Counted from the first letter of the stretch, positions 34,350-43,703 are shown. The stretch: 50,175 nt of DNA from Clostridiales bacterium (GCA_021205455.1 JAJPXL010000015.1:1-50175); one strand, 5' to 3'. Numbers and translations: made by a program. Notes: generated by a model not told the origin, from the letters alone.

Positions 34350-35276
34350 ATGGAACTTATCATCCTGATCATCATCGTCGTCCTGATTTGGCGGCACTTC
34401 AAGAAGAAGCGCGCCAGACAGGAGGAAACGGAGCGGCAGAACGCTGCCGCAGCGGCCGCAGCCCAACAGGCAGCCGCACAGCAGGCAGCACAGCAGCAGG
34501 CCGCCGCACAACAAACAGCCGCCCAACAGGCAGCCGCCCAGAAGCAGGAACCGACCCCGCTGGAACTGACGGAGGAGCAGTCGGCGGAGGCAGACGCTTT
34601 CCTGGCGCAGGCCGCCAATCTGTTCCGGGAGGGCAAGCGGGAGGAATCCTACGCTCTGGCGGAAAAATTCGCCCTTGACGACAGCTGCCCCTACCAGGCC
34701 ATCGCCCAGGGCGTCTGCGGCGACTATTTCGACGTCCTCGGAGACAAGGAGCAGGCCGCCCAGTGGTACATCAAATCCGCCGAGGGCGGATGCGCCCAGT
34801 CCCAGTCAGAGCTGTCCGGCTACTATCAGAAGGGCACCGGCGTCCCCCAGGACACCGAGAAGGCGGTCTACTGGATGACGAAGGCCGCCGAAGGCGGTGA
34901 CAACAATGCCCAATATGCCCTGGCCAAGCGCTATGAGAACGGCCTCGGCGTCCCCAAGGACGACGCAAAGACCTTCTACTGGCTGGGCAAGGCCGCCAAT
35001 CAGGGCCAATCCTACGCACAGTACGAGTACGCCATGTACTTCGACGGCGAGCATAAGGGCGTGCCGAAGGACGATGAGAAGCGCCTCTTCTGGATCACCA
35101 AGGCGGCGGAGGGCGGCGTCGTAACCGCCCAGGGTCTGCTGGGAAGTATGTCCTACCTGGGCGAAGGCGCGCCCCAGGATACGGAAAAGGCCCTGTTCTG
35201 GCTGCAAAAGGCCTCCGACGGCGGCGATGCGGACGCTGCCAGCGTCCTGGAACTGATTCATTCTTTGGGAGGTTGA
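34350..35276 (+). CDS. Membrane-anchored Sel1-repeat protein
   Basis: 308 residues. An N-terminal membrane segment (ELIILIIIVVLIW, 2-14) is followed by basic residues, so the body is probably cytoplasmic. A low-complexity Ala/Gln stretch (about 32-65) follows, and then about five Sel1-like repeats with the motif GTGVPQDTEKAVYWMTKAAEGGDNNAQYALAKRYENGLGVPKDD. Sel1 repeats form solenoids that bind proteins. It heads a run of three closely spaced genes (gaps of 6 and 18 bases). The binding partner is unknown. Confidence 0.88.
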   Translation: MELIILIIIVVLIWRHFKKKRARQEETERQNAAAAAAAQQAAAQQAAQQQAAAQQTAAQQAAAQKQEPTPLELTEEQSAEADAFLAQAANLFREGKREESYALAEKFALDDSCPYQAIAQGVCGDYFDVLGDKEQAAQWYIKSAEGGCAQSQSELSGYYQKGTGVPQDTEKAVYWMTKAAEGGDNNAQYALAKRYENGLGVPKDDAKTFYWLGKAANQGQSYAQYEYAMYFDGEHKGVPKDDEKRLFWITKAAEGGVVTAQGLLGSMSYLGEGAPQDTEKALFWLQKASDGGDADAASVLELIHSLGG

Positions 35277-35282
35277 TGACAG

Positions 35283-36164
35283 ATGGAGACACTGATTCAA
35301 ATCGCCGGGAACCTGACCGGCGGCATCTTCGGCGGGCTGTACAGCCTGAACGAAGCCCTGTGCGACAAGGGGATGGCGATTCAGGACACGGCCACAGTCT
35401 ACCTGACAACCCACATTGACGATGGGGACATCCAGACCTTAGCCGCCGTAGGGGTCATGCTGCTGGCCTTCGGCGTGCTGGTGCTGGTGTTCCAGCCCTT
35501 CTACCGGGGCACGATCAGCCTGTTTGAGAACAACTACGCCGGGCAGGACTTCACCCGGGAACCTGCGAGGGGGGACGCCCGGTCCTTCTGGGGCGGCTGG
35601 CTGGCCTTCCTGCTCCTGGTGGAGGTGGGCTGGCTGCTGGGCTATCTGGAGTCCAGCGCCATGGCCACCGTCAGCGTACTGCTGCAGGTGGCGGCCCTGG
35701 CCGTGGTGGTGTATAAGGTGGTACGGCTGGTGCTGGACCTGACCCACGGGAAGGATGTGCTGCACCATCTGCTGGGCGTGCTGGGCACGGCGGTGTTCCT
35801 GGTGGCCTTCCCCTTCGTGTGGGGCATCTTCTACTATATCTTCCTGCTGACGGTGGGTGCGGTCATCGGCCTCTTGATCCTCTTCTCCGCCCTGGGCGGC
35901 GGCGGCAGCGGCGGCGGCGAGCCGGGCCCCAGCGAGGGCGGCTCTACAGGCGGCTCCTCGGCGGGAAGCGGCACCTACTCCCCCAGCGACCTGCCCAGTT
36001 ACATTACCATCGGCGGCACCTTGTATAGCCGCAGGAACGACTTCGGCTGGGGTGTGGAGTATGTGAACGAGAGCAACAGCAGCGACGTCGTCACCATCTC
36101 CAATGTATATAGCATGACCGGCAGCGAGGCCGACACCAACGTCGGTCACGTCTACTTCAATTAA
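35283..36164 (+). CDS. Polytopic membrane protein with a glycine-rich linker and a small C-terminal domain
   Basis: 293 residues. About five hydrophobic segments lie between residues 50 and 210 (for example LAAVGVMLLAFGVLVLVFQPFY and YYIFLLTVGAVIGLLILFSALG). A Gly/Ser-rich linker (about 205-235) leads to a short domain containing YITIGGTLYSRRNDFGWGVEYVNE. I do not recognise a family. It stands between two repeat proteins in one transcript, so it probably acts with them at the membrane. Confidence 0.75.
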   Translation: METLIQIAGNLTGGIFGGLYSLNEALCDKGMAIQDTATVYLTTHIDDGDIQTLAAVGVMLLAFGVLVLVFQPFYRGTISLFENNYAGQDFTREPARGDARSFWGGWLAFLLLVEVGWLLGYLESSAMATVSVLLQVAALAVVVYKVVRLVLDLTHGKDVLHHLLGVLGTAVFLVAFPFVWGIFYYIFLLTVGAVIGLLILFSALGGGGSGGGEPGPSEGGSTGGSSAGSGTYSPSDLPSYITIGGTLYSRRNDFGWGVEYVNESNSSDVVTISNVYSMTGSEADTNVGHVYFN

Positions 36165-36182
36165 CTGTCAGGAGGAATCGTC

Positions 36183-37208
36183 ATGGGATTATTCAGTAAG
36201 AAACCGAACGCGCCGGGGGACGCCTTTTGGGACGCCTATCAGAAGGCGGCAAAAAAAGAAAAACCGGAATTCTTCGCCGCCCTGGAGGAGGCGCTGCAGA
36301 ACTACCCCCAGGGCTGGCAGGGGTATTTCCTGCTGGGGCTGTACTACGACTGCGGCTGTCGGCTTCCCTTCGACCCCCAGAAGGCGGAGGATTGCTACAA
36401 GCGCGCCAGGGCCGGCGCATCCGGCGACGCCGAGGGCAGGAAGTGGCTGGACAACTTCTTCCAGTGGTACGATAAGCCTGCGTTTATGTTGAAGACGAAG
36501 CTGAGCGAGCAAACCCTGCGGATGCGGAAGATCGGCTTCGCGGCCTTCAACACCTTTGAGCATCATCAGAAGCTGCTGACTGCTCGTATAAAGAATGAAT
36601 ATGACAGTGAAATTTTTTTCAGGCTCTTTAACAGTTGCCTCTCTAATGCAACAAAGGTAGAGGGGTGGAGTTATGGAGAGTATGCGTGCAACGCAGAGGT
36701 TTTGGGGGAATTTTTCCTTGACGTGAATCTTGCGGAGATTCCGGATGACCTTGACATGGATAACGTGAACAAAGGGTTGGAGCATATGCTCAAGCGGGAA
36801 AAAAAGGAGTCAAAGCGTTTTGGCAAGGCGCTGGATGACGCCTATGATGCTTTGGCGGCCGGGCACCCGAAGGACGATGACAACTATGTGCCCCCTGAGG
36901 TCACCGGCTTCCCCGCCTATTTCCTCGCCATGGACAACTATGGCACAGGCATCTACGCCAGGCTCGGCAAGATAGAGCAAAATCTGAAAGTGTGCGCAGG
37001 TCGCCTGAGTTATGCTGCCACTCTTGGCAGCGCTTTCGCCATTGATGAGTATGCCAGACTGGCCCTGGAAAGTCCGACCAACTGGAACGCCATGAACCAG
37101 GAAGCGGACGGCAAGCTAAAGGAGAAGCTGACAAAATCGCTGAAGGAATGCGCCGAGGCGGGCGATGAGCTGGCCAAGGCCTACTGTGTCAAGGTCATGA
37201 TGCGCTGA
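36183..37208 (+). CDS. Soluble Sel1/TPR-like helical protein, unknown function
   Basis: 341 residues, no signal peptide or membrane segment. The N-terminal part (WQGYFLLGLYYDCGCRLPFDPQKAEDCYKRARAGASGDAEGRKWL) resembles Sel1/TPR helices, and the C-terminus (KSLKECAEAGDELAKAYCVKVMM) again looks Sel1-like. The middle third, about 36580-36800, is more AT-rich than its surroundings. A good AGGAG lies before the ATG. It is third in the operon, and a strong terminator follows at 37249. Confidence 0.78.
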   Translation: MGLFSKKPNAPGDAFWDAYQKAAKKEKPEFFAALEEALQNYPQGWQGYFLLGLYYDCGCRLPFDPQKAEDCYKRARAGASGDAEGRKWLDNFFQWYDKPAFMLKTKLSEQTLRMRKIGFAAFNTFEHHQKLLTARIKNEYDSEIFFRLFNSCLSNATKVEGWSYGEYACNAEVLGEFFLDVNLAEIPDDLDMDNVNKGLEHMLKREKKESKRFGKALDDAYDALAAGHPKDDDNYVPPEVTGFPAYFLAMDNYGTGIYARLGKIEQNLKVCAGRLSYAATLGSAFAIDEYARLALESPTNWNAMNQEADGKLKEKLTKSLKECAEAGDELAKAYCVKVMMR

Positions 37209-37246
37209 CCTCCTCGCCGGAGGGCAGCGGACGCCGCCTGAACGCG

Positions 37247-37313
37247 AAGCTTCCGCAGCAGCGGCCCGATGGATGACCGTCGGGCCGCTGTCTTGCCGCG
37301 GAAGCGATTTTTT
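37247..37313 (+). terminator. Intrinsic terminator after the Sel1-repeat operon
   Basis: Outer stem GCTTCCGC (37249-37256) / GCGGAAGC (37298-37305), inner 11-bp stem (37259-37269 with 37280-37290), then ATTTTTT. Confidence 0.88.
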
Positions 37314-37418
37314 GAAACTGTGAAAGTTCACAAGGATGACATCGCGTTTCCCTTGATGATGCTATAAGGTGGGTTTGTAGGAAACCGTGGTATCTGTCTG
37401 TGAACGCAAGGAGATGGA

Positions 37419-39124
37419 ATGGTTATGCTGAACGATGACGGCAAGCGCAAATTGATGCAGCTCGTGAAAACCTGCATCAGCCTTCACAGCGAGAAGCGCC
37501 CGGAGGTCGTGGAGCTGAACGCGCTCTATGAACAGTTCCGGAAGGCGGAGGGCGGACTGAGCAAGCGGGAGGCAGACACCCTGCTCTATCAGCGGATGTA
37601 CGGCGTGGCCCCACAGACGGACGGCGGCATCTCGAAGATTCGCTTCTGGCGGACCGGCCATCACGTCCCCTGCCGGCGGAGCGAGTGCGCCGCCTTCGGG
37701 CAGGCCCTCGGCCTGTCCGGCGAGGCGCTGATTCGGTTCCTCCAGACCTACTATGACCATTCCGACCGGGCCTGGGAGCCGCCCTTTTCCGATGAGGACG
37801 CCTATATCGAGGAGTACTGGCCGAGGGTGCGGTTCCTCCGCGCCCTGGGTGAGGAGTACATGAGCCGCCTCCATCCGGTTTGGATCTGGCATCTGAACAT
37901 TCCCTCCGCAGGCCGGAGCCGGTACTTGCGCCACGCCTATGTTCTGGACGCCAGCCATTATACGCCCAGCGCGGCGCAGAGCCTCCCGGAGCGGCACGTG
38001 GATACGGTGGCCTATGACGCGGAGTTCAACCGCCTGATGAGGCTCTCCGGGGAAATTCCCCGCAGGACCATGATTCGGCACCTGTTCCTGCTGACGAAGC
38101 CCTTCATCAGCAGGAAGCGGATGGACGAGCTGCTATGCCGCTTCGGCTATCTGCCCCTGACGGAGGAGCACACCACCGTGACCGGCGACCGGCTGGACCG
38201 GCTGATTATCGGGTTCCTCGCCCTGTATGAGGAGCAGTGCAGCGGGGGCGACCTGAGGGAATGCAGCCAGTGGCTGATAGAAGCATATCGGTACCTGGAC
38301 GCCTGCCTTGAGGGAACCGGGGAAAAATCCCTGCGGTTCCTGTACTTCAAGGGGCTGGGCGTCTCCCGCGGGACGGCGTCGGAGGCGGCAGGCGGGCAGC
38401 GCCGCAGGAAAGAGAGCAAAATTGAGGGGGAGCTGCTGGAATGGGAGCAGCTGCAAATTTCCCTCAGGAGAAAGTATGCGGACACGCCCCCGGGCTTCCG
38501 GGACGAAGCGCAGGCGGCGGCTGCCGAGGCGCGTATCCGTCAGAGGATGGCCCAGTACGAGGCGGGGCATTCCCTGCGCCTCGCCTCCTACTGCTTTCCC
38601 GAGGAGGAGGTCTCTGTGGGGCAAACGAATCTGCTGGAGGAGATTCACCGGAGGCTCACGGAGTCGCCCGAGCCGGTGGTGCTGTACGGCATCGGAGGGA
38701 TAGAGAAGAGCGCGCTGGCCAGAGCCTATATGCGCAGCTACGGCCATTTCTATGACGGGATGCTGGTGCTGCACGTCAGCACGGATATCTGCTCCGCCAT
38801 AACCGATGATTCCCAGGTGCAAATATCCAATATGCAGTATTCCAGGGAGGAATACGGGAGCCGCGAGAAATATTTTGAGTATAAGATGGGCGTCTTGCAG
38901 GAGATCGCGTCCCGCACCAGATTGCTCCTGGTGGTCAACGACCTGAACACCGAGCCGCGGGGGGGGTAGACTTTAAAGCGCTCTTTGCCCTGCCATGCTC
39001 GATTCTGGTGACCACGCAGGCGGAGCCTACCCTGTGGGGCATCGATTCGGGCATCCGGGTGGAGGACCTGCCACGGCAGTAGGCCCTCCTGGAGGATATC
39101 TTTGCCCGCTTCACGCTGCAAAAG
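37419..39124 (+). pseudogene. Decayed STAND/NB-ARC-type ATPase gene
   Basis: An intact frame of 516 codons runs from the ATG at 37419 (AAGGAG upstream) to a stop at 38967. The N-terminal 330 residues look helical and DNA-binding-like or unknown. From about residue 385 there is an NB-ARC/STAND nucleotide-binding domain. Its P-loop reads GIGGIEKSALARAY, where Glu replaces the invariant Gly. The frame breaks at a run of eight G (38959-38966). With one extra base it continues as VDFKALFALPCSILVTTQAE, then meets a further TAG at 39080 and runs into a terminator. The rest of the protein is missing. Confidence 0.75.
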
Positions 39125-39168
39125 AGCGCTATCTGACCTGCCTGATGGCAAATCAGATAGCGCTTTTA
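39121..39168 (+). terminator. Intrinsic terminator overlapping the end of the decayed STAND gene
   Basis: A perfect 12-bp stem AGCGCTATCTGA (39125-39136) / TCAGATAGCGCT (39153-39164) flanked by AAAAG and TTTTAAA. It can serve both strands, so it may also end the minus-strand SDR operon. Confidence 0.85.
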
Positions 39169-39242
39169 AACTTTGCATCACAAAAACGGTGTCAAACCGT
39201 GGTCCGCATTTTCTCAGCCAACCGGATTGCAGTCCAACACCT

Positions 39243-40067
39243 TTACGCTTTCTTTCTAAACCGCTTCCCGTTCGTGCTGCCGCCGTCGCACAGGACGTCT
39301 ACCCCCGCAAGGTAGCCGTTCCGCTCATCGGCCAGGGTGGCGATGGCGTAGCCCAACTCCTCCGGTTTGCCCATCCGCTTCTCACAGGCGTAGGCAAGCA
39401 TACTGCCGCCCTCCTCCGCCTCCAGGTTGCCCATGCCGGTGGCGACCAGGCCGGGGCTGATGGAGGCGACCCGAATGCCCCGCTCCCCGTAGGCAAACGC
39501 GGACTTCTGCGCGTACCAGACGGCAAAATTTTTGGATAGCGCATAGGCAAGCCCGCTGCGCTGGTACCCGTCCTTCATCAGGCCGGGCAGCCGGAGCATC
39601 TTCTTCAAAAACAGCGCTTCGTCCGTATCGGCCAGACGATAGGTCTTTTCGCTGGTGAGGAACCCCGGCAGGGCATAGGCCGAGTTGGAGGAGACGTCCA
39701 CGATCACGCTGCCCGCCTGCATCACCGCAGCAAACTCCTGGTTGACATAGACGGTGCCCAATGCGTTGATTCTCAGAATGGCTTCTGCCTGCGTCATGCT
39801 GGGGGAAACGCCTGCCGCATTGATGACGTTCGTCACCTTGCCCAGGGAAGCCGCATAGGCCGCCAGCGCCCGCACGCTTTCACGGTTTGAGGTGTCGCAG
39901 GTCTTCCCGTACGCCGTATAACCCAGCGTTACCAGCTCGGCCACCGCCTTTTGCAGCTTGGCCTCGGTGCGGCCTGACACCACGATGATTTTTTCCTTTG
40001 GCATGAACTTTGCGGCAGCCAGGCCCATGCCGCTGCCTCCGCCCGTGATAACGCAGACATCGCTCAT
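39243..40067 (-). CDS. Short-chain dehydrogenase/reductase
   Basis: 274 residues from the ATG at 40067. A Rossmann fold with TGGGSGMG (NAD(P)-binding), NAAGVSPSM, catalytic Ser in VSSNSAYALPG, and the YxxxK pair as YALSK; SPGLVATGM and CDGGSTNGKR near the end. All catalytic residues are in place, so it should be an active oxidoreductase of unknown substrate. Its start overlaps the stop of the 222-residue unknown protein by four bases, so the two are made together. Confidence 0.92.
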   Translation of the reverse strand: MSDVCVITGGGSGMGLAAAKFMPKEKIIVVSGRTEAKLQKAVAELVTLGYTAYGKTCDTSNRESVRALAAYAASLGKVTNVINAAGVSPSMTQAEAILRINALGTVYVNQEFAAVMQAGSVIVDVSSNSAYALPGFLTSEKTYRLADTDEALFLKKMLRLPGLMKDGYQRSGLAYALSKNFAVWYAQKSAFAYGERGIRVASISPGLVATGMGNLEAEEGGSMLAYACEKRMGKPEELGYAIATLADERNGYLAGVDVLCDGGSTNGKRFRKKA

Positions 40068-40732
40068 TCCTCCGCACCGTCCTTCCCAAACATCAGGCTG
40101 ATGCCGCCTGCAATGGCAATCAGAAGCGCCGGGTCTGCCACGCCGCTGACCCCCAGGGAAAGCCCTGCAATCGTGCTCAGGGCAAAGATCAGGTTGATGG
40201 ATTTCTCGCACCGCTCATAAAAGGTCTGCCCGGACAGCTCCGCCAATTCCTCCTCCGTCAGCAGGGCATCCTCATAGAGATGGACGGCGTTGTCGTGGAC
40301 GAGGCCGAGGAATTCGGCGTTGATTGCATAGTAGCCATGCGCGCGCAGCGTCGCCAGCGTGGCATCCATATCGGTGTTATGGAGGATTTCGTGAATCAGC
40401 GCATCATCCGACGCGGTTGCAATCACATCGTTAATCAGGTCAAAATGCTCCTTCGATGTGGTGATGCCATAGGCCGCCAGCTTCTGGCAGCAGCTGGCGT
40501 AGTCTTTATCCTCAAACATCTCCTGTACGGCGTCCCAGTGCTGCGACAGCGCGAGGTTCCGGTAGCTCTCCTCCAAGTCCTCATCGCTGAAGTCGGCGAT
40601 TCTGCCCTTGCTCAGAATGCTCCGCAGCTCCTCCTTGGACCCAGCTTTTGCCACCGCATCCACGAACGCCTTCCCGCCGGTAAAATACTCTGTGGTGTTG
40701 TCCTGCTTTTCGATTATAATGCTGTCTTTCAT
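40064..40732 (-). CDS. Unknown protein with Nif11-like helical repeats and a hydrophobic tail
   Basis: 222 residues, mostly helical and acidic. Segments such as FVDAVAKAGSKEELRSILSKG with DFSDEDLEE, and NTDMDATLATLRAHGYYAI, recall the Nif11 leader-type helices of clostridia and cyanobacteria. Near residue 158 comes LLTEEELAELSG, and then a Gly/Ala/Leu-rich tail (ALSTIAGLSLGVSG, ALLIAIAGGISLMFG) able to form a membrane hairpin. No modification enzyme or exporter is nearby. I give no function. It is coupled to the SDR gene downstream. Confidence 0.7.
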   Translation of the reverse strand: MKDSIIIEKQDNTTEYFTGGKAFVDAVAKAGSKEELRSILSKGRIADFSDEDLEESYRNLALSQHWDAVQEMFEDKDYASCCQKLAAYGITTSKEHFDLINDVIATASDDALIHEILHNTDMDATLATLRAHGYYAINAEFLGLVHDNAVHLYEDALLTEEELAELSGQTFYERCEKSINLIFALSTIAGLSLGVSGVADPALLIAIAGGISLMFGKDGAEE

Positions 40733-40793
40733 AGTTGGATTTTCTCCTCTCCAGGCTTTACTCGGCCTTGTGTATCATCCTCAGTCATCCTTG

Positions 40794-41810
40794 TCAGGCG
40801 ATATAGCCTCCCGCCACAAGCCAGTTTGCCTCGTCCCGCAGGGTGTCCTCATAGGGTCTGGTGTGATACCCCAGCTCCCGCTCGGCCTTGGAGTAGTCAA
40901 ACTGGTTATTCCTCGCCAGGTTGTAGACGGCGAAGTTGGTCATCATCGGCTTCTCACCGGTCTTTTCCGCCTTCTTCTCCATCTGCTCTGCCAACTTGTA
41001 GGCCATGCTGAGGGGGACATAGAAATAGGGCGTCTTGCAGCCGCTGGCGGCATGGAGCATATTGCACATCTCCTTCATGGTGACCTCCTCGTTGCCGAGG
41101 ATGTAGCATTCACCGGTGCGGCCTTTGTCCGCGGCGCTGACGCAGCCGTCTGCCAAGTCCCGCACATCACAGAGGTTGAAGGAGCCGCCCATGCCGATGG
41201 GCATCTGGCCGTTCATGATTTTAATCACCGTGCCGGTGGTCTCGCCGACGGCGTAATCCTTCGGGCCGAGGATGCCGCTGGGGTGCACCACGCAGGCATT
41301 CAGGCCGCGCTCCCGCACAGCGTCCAGAACGGCCTGGGTGGCCATTGCCTTGGATTTGCTGTACCAGCCGACGACCTGGTCGCTCTCCGCGTCGAAGTGG
41401 TCTACCTCCTTGATTTTCTGCCCCTTCGGCAGCTCCGGAATGGCGCCGGTGGAACTGACATAGACCATCTTCTGACATTCCGGATGCTTCAGGCATTGCT
41501 CAATCATGTTTTTGGTGCCGCCCACGTTGATGTCCAGGAGCTTCTGGCTGAAGTCGGCATTGGTCGTCACCATGCTGGCGCAATGGATGACGATGGTCTG
41601 CGTCCCCTCCGGGACGGTGAAGAACGCATCCAGCGATGCCATGTCGCAGAGGTTGCCCTCAATGATTTCTACCGCGTCGGGGACATACTTCACGGATTTG
41701 TCCCCGGGCAGCACCAGCGCCCGAACCTGGTCGCCGCGCTCCAGAAGCACGTCGCAGATATGGCTCCCCAGAAAACCGGCTGCACCGGTCAACAGATATA
41801 ATTGTTTCAT
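40794..41810 (-). CDS. NAD-dependent epimerase/dehydratase family protein
   Basis: About 338 residues. The extended SDR fold has TGAAGFLGSH (NAD-binding), the active-site Tyr in WYSKSK, HPSGILGPKDY, and DVRDLADGCV typical of dihydroflavonol-reductase-like and epimerase proteins. Two ATG codons lie side by side (41813 and 41810); the second is 8 bases from GGAG and is preferred. The substrate is unknown. Its stop is about 60 bases from the start of the 222-residue protein gene, so these may form one transcript. Confidence 0.92.
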   Translation of the reverse strand: MKQLYLLTGAAGFLGSHICDVLLERGDQVRALVLPGDKSVKYVPDAVEIIEGNLCDMASLDAFFTVPEGTQTIVIHCASMVTTNADFSQKLLDINVGGTKNMIEQCLKHPECQKMVYVSSTGAIPELPKGQKIKEVDHFDAESDQVVGWYSKSKAMATQAVLDAVRERGLNACVVHPSGILGPKDYAVGETTGTVIKIMNGQMPIGMGGSFNLCDVRDLADGCVSAADKGRTGECYILGNEEVTMKEMCNMLHAASGCKTPYFYVPLSMAYKLAEQMEKKAEKTGEKPMMTNFAVYNLARNNQFDYSKAERELGYHTRPYEDTLRDEANWLVAGGYIA

Positions 41811-41953
41811 CATGCTATCTCCTTCTTTACGGAATCGTAACGTTCCCTGGGCTCTCCCCCGGAACAGCTTCATTCTACGGTCGGAAGGTTGCATGAAAGT
41901 AAAAAAGAGTGGCAGAAATTGTGAACGGAGCAAAAAATGCAGGGCTTTTCTCC

Positions 41954-42988
41954 TCAGGTCAGCGGCAGGCAGACCGTGAAGGTGCTGCCCTCATTGGGCG
42001 CGCTCTGCACCTGCACGGTGCCGCCGCAAAGCGCGACGATGCGCGCCACAATGGAAAGGCCGATGCCGTTCCCTCGCACGGCGGAGACGGTGTCATGCTG
42101 ATAGTATTTTTCAAAGATGTGGGCCGCCGTCTCCTCGTCCATGCCGACGCCGCTGTCAGAGAAGGCGAGGACGAGTTCCTCCGCCGTCTGCTTGCCGGTG
42201 ACCATGATTTTGCCGTGTTCCGGCGTGAATTTGACCGCGTTGTTCAGCAGGTTGAGCCACACCTGCTCCATCAGCTCGGCGTTTCCGGTATAGCAGAGGT
42301 CGTCAATCTCCATCTCAAGCGAAATATCCTTCTGCTCCAGCTTGGGCAGCAGCAGGATGGCGCAGTGCCGGAGCTGCTCGGACAGGTCATAGCGCTCCTT
42401 CTCGGCGATGATTTCACAGGATTCCACCTTGGACAGCAGCAGCGTATTCTGGGCCAGGGTGGACAGCCGCAGCGATTCTTCCGAAATCACCTGCAAGTAC
42501 TGCATACGCTCCGGGCTTTCGATGCCCTCTCCTGTGTCCAGCAGATATTGGGAGAAACCGGCGATGGATGTGATGGGCGTTTTGAACTCGTGGGAAAACT
42601 CGTTGACAAAGCTCTGCATCTCCTGCTTCGTCTTTTTCAGCTCCGCCGTCATGCGGTTGAACCCCTGGTAGATGGAGGTATATTCTCCGGCGTTTCTGCA
42701 ATCCAGCTCTGTGTCCAAATCCCCGTCCGACACCGCTTGGATGCCGTCCAGCAGGGTACCCATTTTGCGGCGGATGGAGTGCAGGATGATGGCGGTACTC
42801 AGCCCCACGACCAGCACCATCAGCGGAATGATCGCCACCATGGAGAGCGCGTTCTCCTCCGTCATGCCGAGCCAGAATCTTGCGACTGCGCCGTAGGCCA
42901 TGACCGCACCGATTACAACAACACAGTCCACCGCGAAAATCCAACGGAACTGCACCAACCGGAAGCGGGGTCTGCTTTTACATATCAT
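41954..42988 (-). CDS. HAMP-type sensor histidine kinase
   Basis: 344 residues. Two membrane segments (about 18-37 and 49-70) with almost nothing between them outside the cell. A HAMP linker follows (about 70-120), then the phospho-accepting H133 in FVNEFSHEFKTPITSIAGF, and an ATPase domain with NLLNNAVKF, FSDSGVGM and GNGIGLSIV. The tiny outside loop suggests it senses the membrane or an inner partner, as in intramembrane-sensing kinases. It overlaps the regulator gene upstream by 11 bases. Confidence 0.94.
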   Translation of the reverse strand: MICKSRPRFRLVQFRWIFAVDCVVVIGAVMAYGAVARFWLGMTEENALSMVAIIPLMVLVVGLSTAIILHSIRRKMGTLLDGIQAVSDGDLDTELDCRNAGEYTSIYQGFNRMTAELKKTKQEMQSFVNEFSHEFKTPITSIAGFSQYLLDTGEGIESPERMQYLQVISEESLRLSTLAQNTLLLSKVESCEIIAEKERYDLSEQLRHCAILLLPKLEQKDISLEMEIDDLCYTGNAELMEQVWLNLLNNAVKFTPEHGKIMVTGKQTAEELVLAFSDSGVGMDEETAAHIFEKYYQHDTVSAVRGNGIGLSIVARIVALCGGTVQVQSAPNEGSTFTVCLPLT

Positions 42989-43673
42989 CTTGCGCGTCTC
43001 CCTTCTTGTGAATCACCGCCCTGTACCCCAGGCCGCGAATGGATGTCAGCTCAAACTCCGTACATTCCGAGCATTTGCTGCGCAGGCGGCTGATATAGGT
43101 CTTGATCGTGTCATATTCCGTCTCGGAGTCATAGCCCCAGACCTCGTCCATCAGCTGCTGCTTGGTGAACACAACGTTCGGGTAGGAGAGCAGCTTGTAG
43201 AGCAGCTGAAACTCCTTGTTGGTCAGCGGAATCGTCTTATCCCGATACCGGGCGGAAAAGGTGTCCTGCTCCATGGAAAACGCTCCGATGACGATGCGTT
43301 TCTCGTTTGCGATGCGGGCCCGGCGCAAAATGGCCTCGATTCGCCAAATCAGCTCCTCATAATCGATGGGCTTTGTCATATAATCATCCACACCGGCGGC
43401 AAAGCCCTCCTTTTTATGGGCGAAGGTGTTCATTGCCGTCAGCATGATTGCCGGCGTCATGTCTCCGGCCTCCCGAAGGGCGCGCATCAGCTCGTAGCCG
43501 TTCATCACGGGCATCTGGATATCCACAATCAGCAGGTCGATATGCTCATGGTCCAGGACATCCAACGCCTCCTGCCCATTGGCGGCTTCCACGATTCTAT
43601 ACCGCTGGCTGAGCTTGGTTTTCGTCAGCAGCCGCACCATCGCGTCATCCTCAACGACTAAAATTGTGACCAT
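42978..43673 (-). CDS. OmpR-family response regulator
   Basis: 231 residues. Receiver domain with VVEDD, phospho-acceptor D51 in LIVDIQMPVMNG, and KPIDYEEL. The winged-helix domain has LTNKEFQLLYKLLSYPNVVFTKQQLMDEVWGYD and IKTYISRLRSKC, ending SIRGLGYRAV. It is partner of the kinase encoded just downstream. A good extended -10 (TGGTATAAT, 43695-43700 on the minus strand) precedes it. Target genes are not evident in the window. Confidence 0.95.
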   Translation of the reverse strand: MVTILVVEDDAMVRLLTKTKLSQRYRIVEAANGQEALDVLDHEHIDLLIVDIQMPVMNGYELMRALREAGDMTPAIMLTAMNTFAHKKEGFAAGVDDYMTKPIDYEELIWRIEAILRRARIANEKRIVIGAFSMEQDTFSARYRDKTIPLTNKEFQLLYKLLSYPNVVFTKQQLMDEVWGYDSETEYDTIKTYISRLRSKCSECTEFELTSIRGLGYRAVIHKKGDAQDDM

Positions 43674-43694
43674 CTTCCCATCACCTCAAGACTC

Positions 43695-43703
43695 ATTATA
43701 CCA
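43695..43703 (-). promoter_or_regulatory. Extended -10 promoter of the OmpR-type operon
   Basis: TGGTATAAT on the minus strand, about 22 bases before the regulator ATG; no good -35 box, which is acceptable for an extended -10. Confidence 0.5.

Noticed and set aside
34440-34560. CAG/GCC-rich repeats that could look like a microsatellite
   Set aside because: They encode the Ala/Gln-rich linker of the Sel1 protein in frame; ordinary low complexity.
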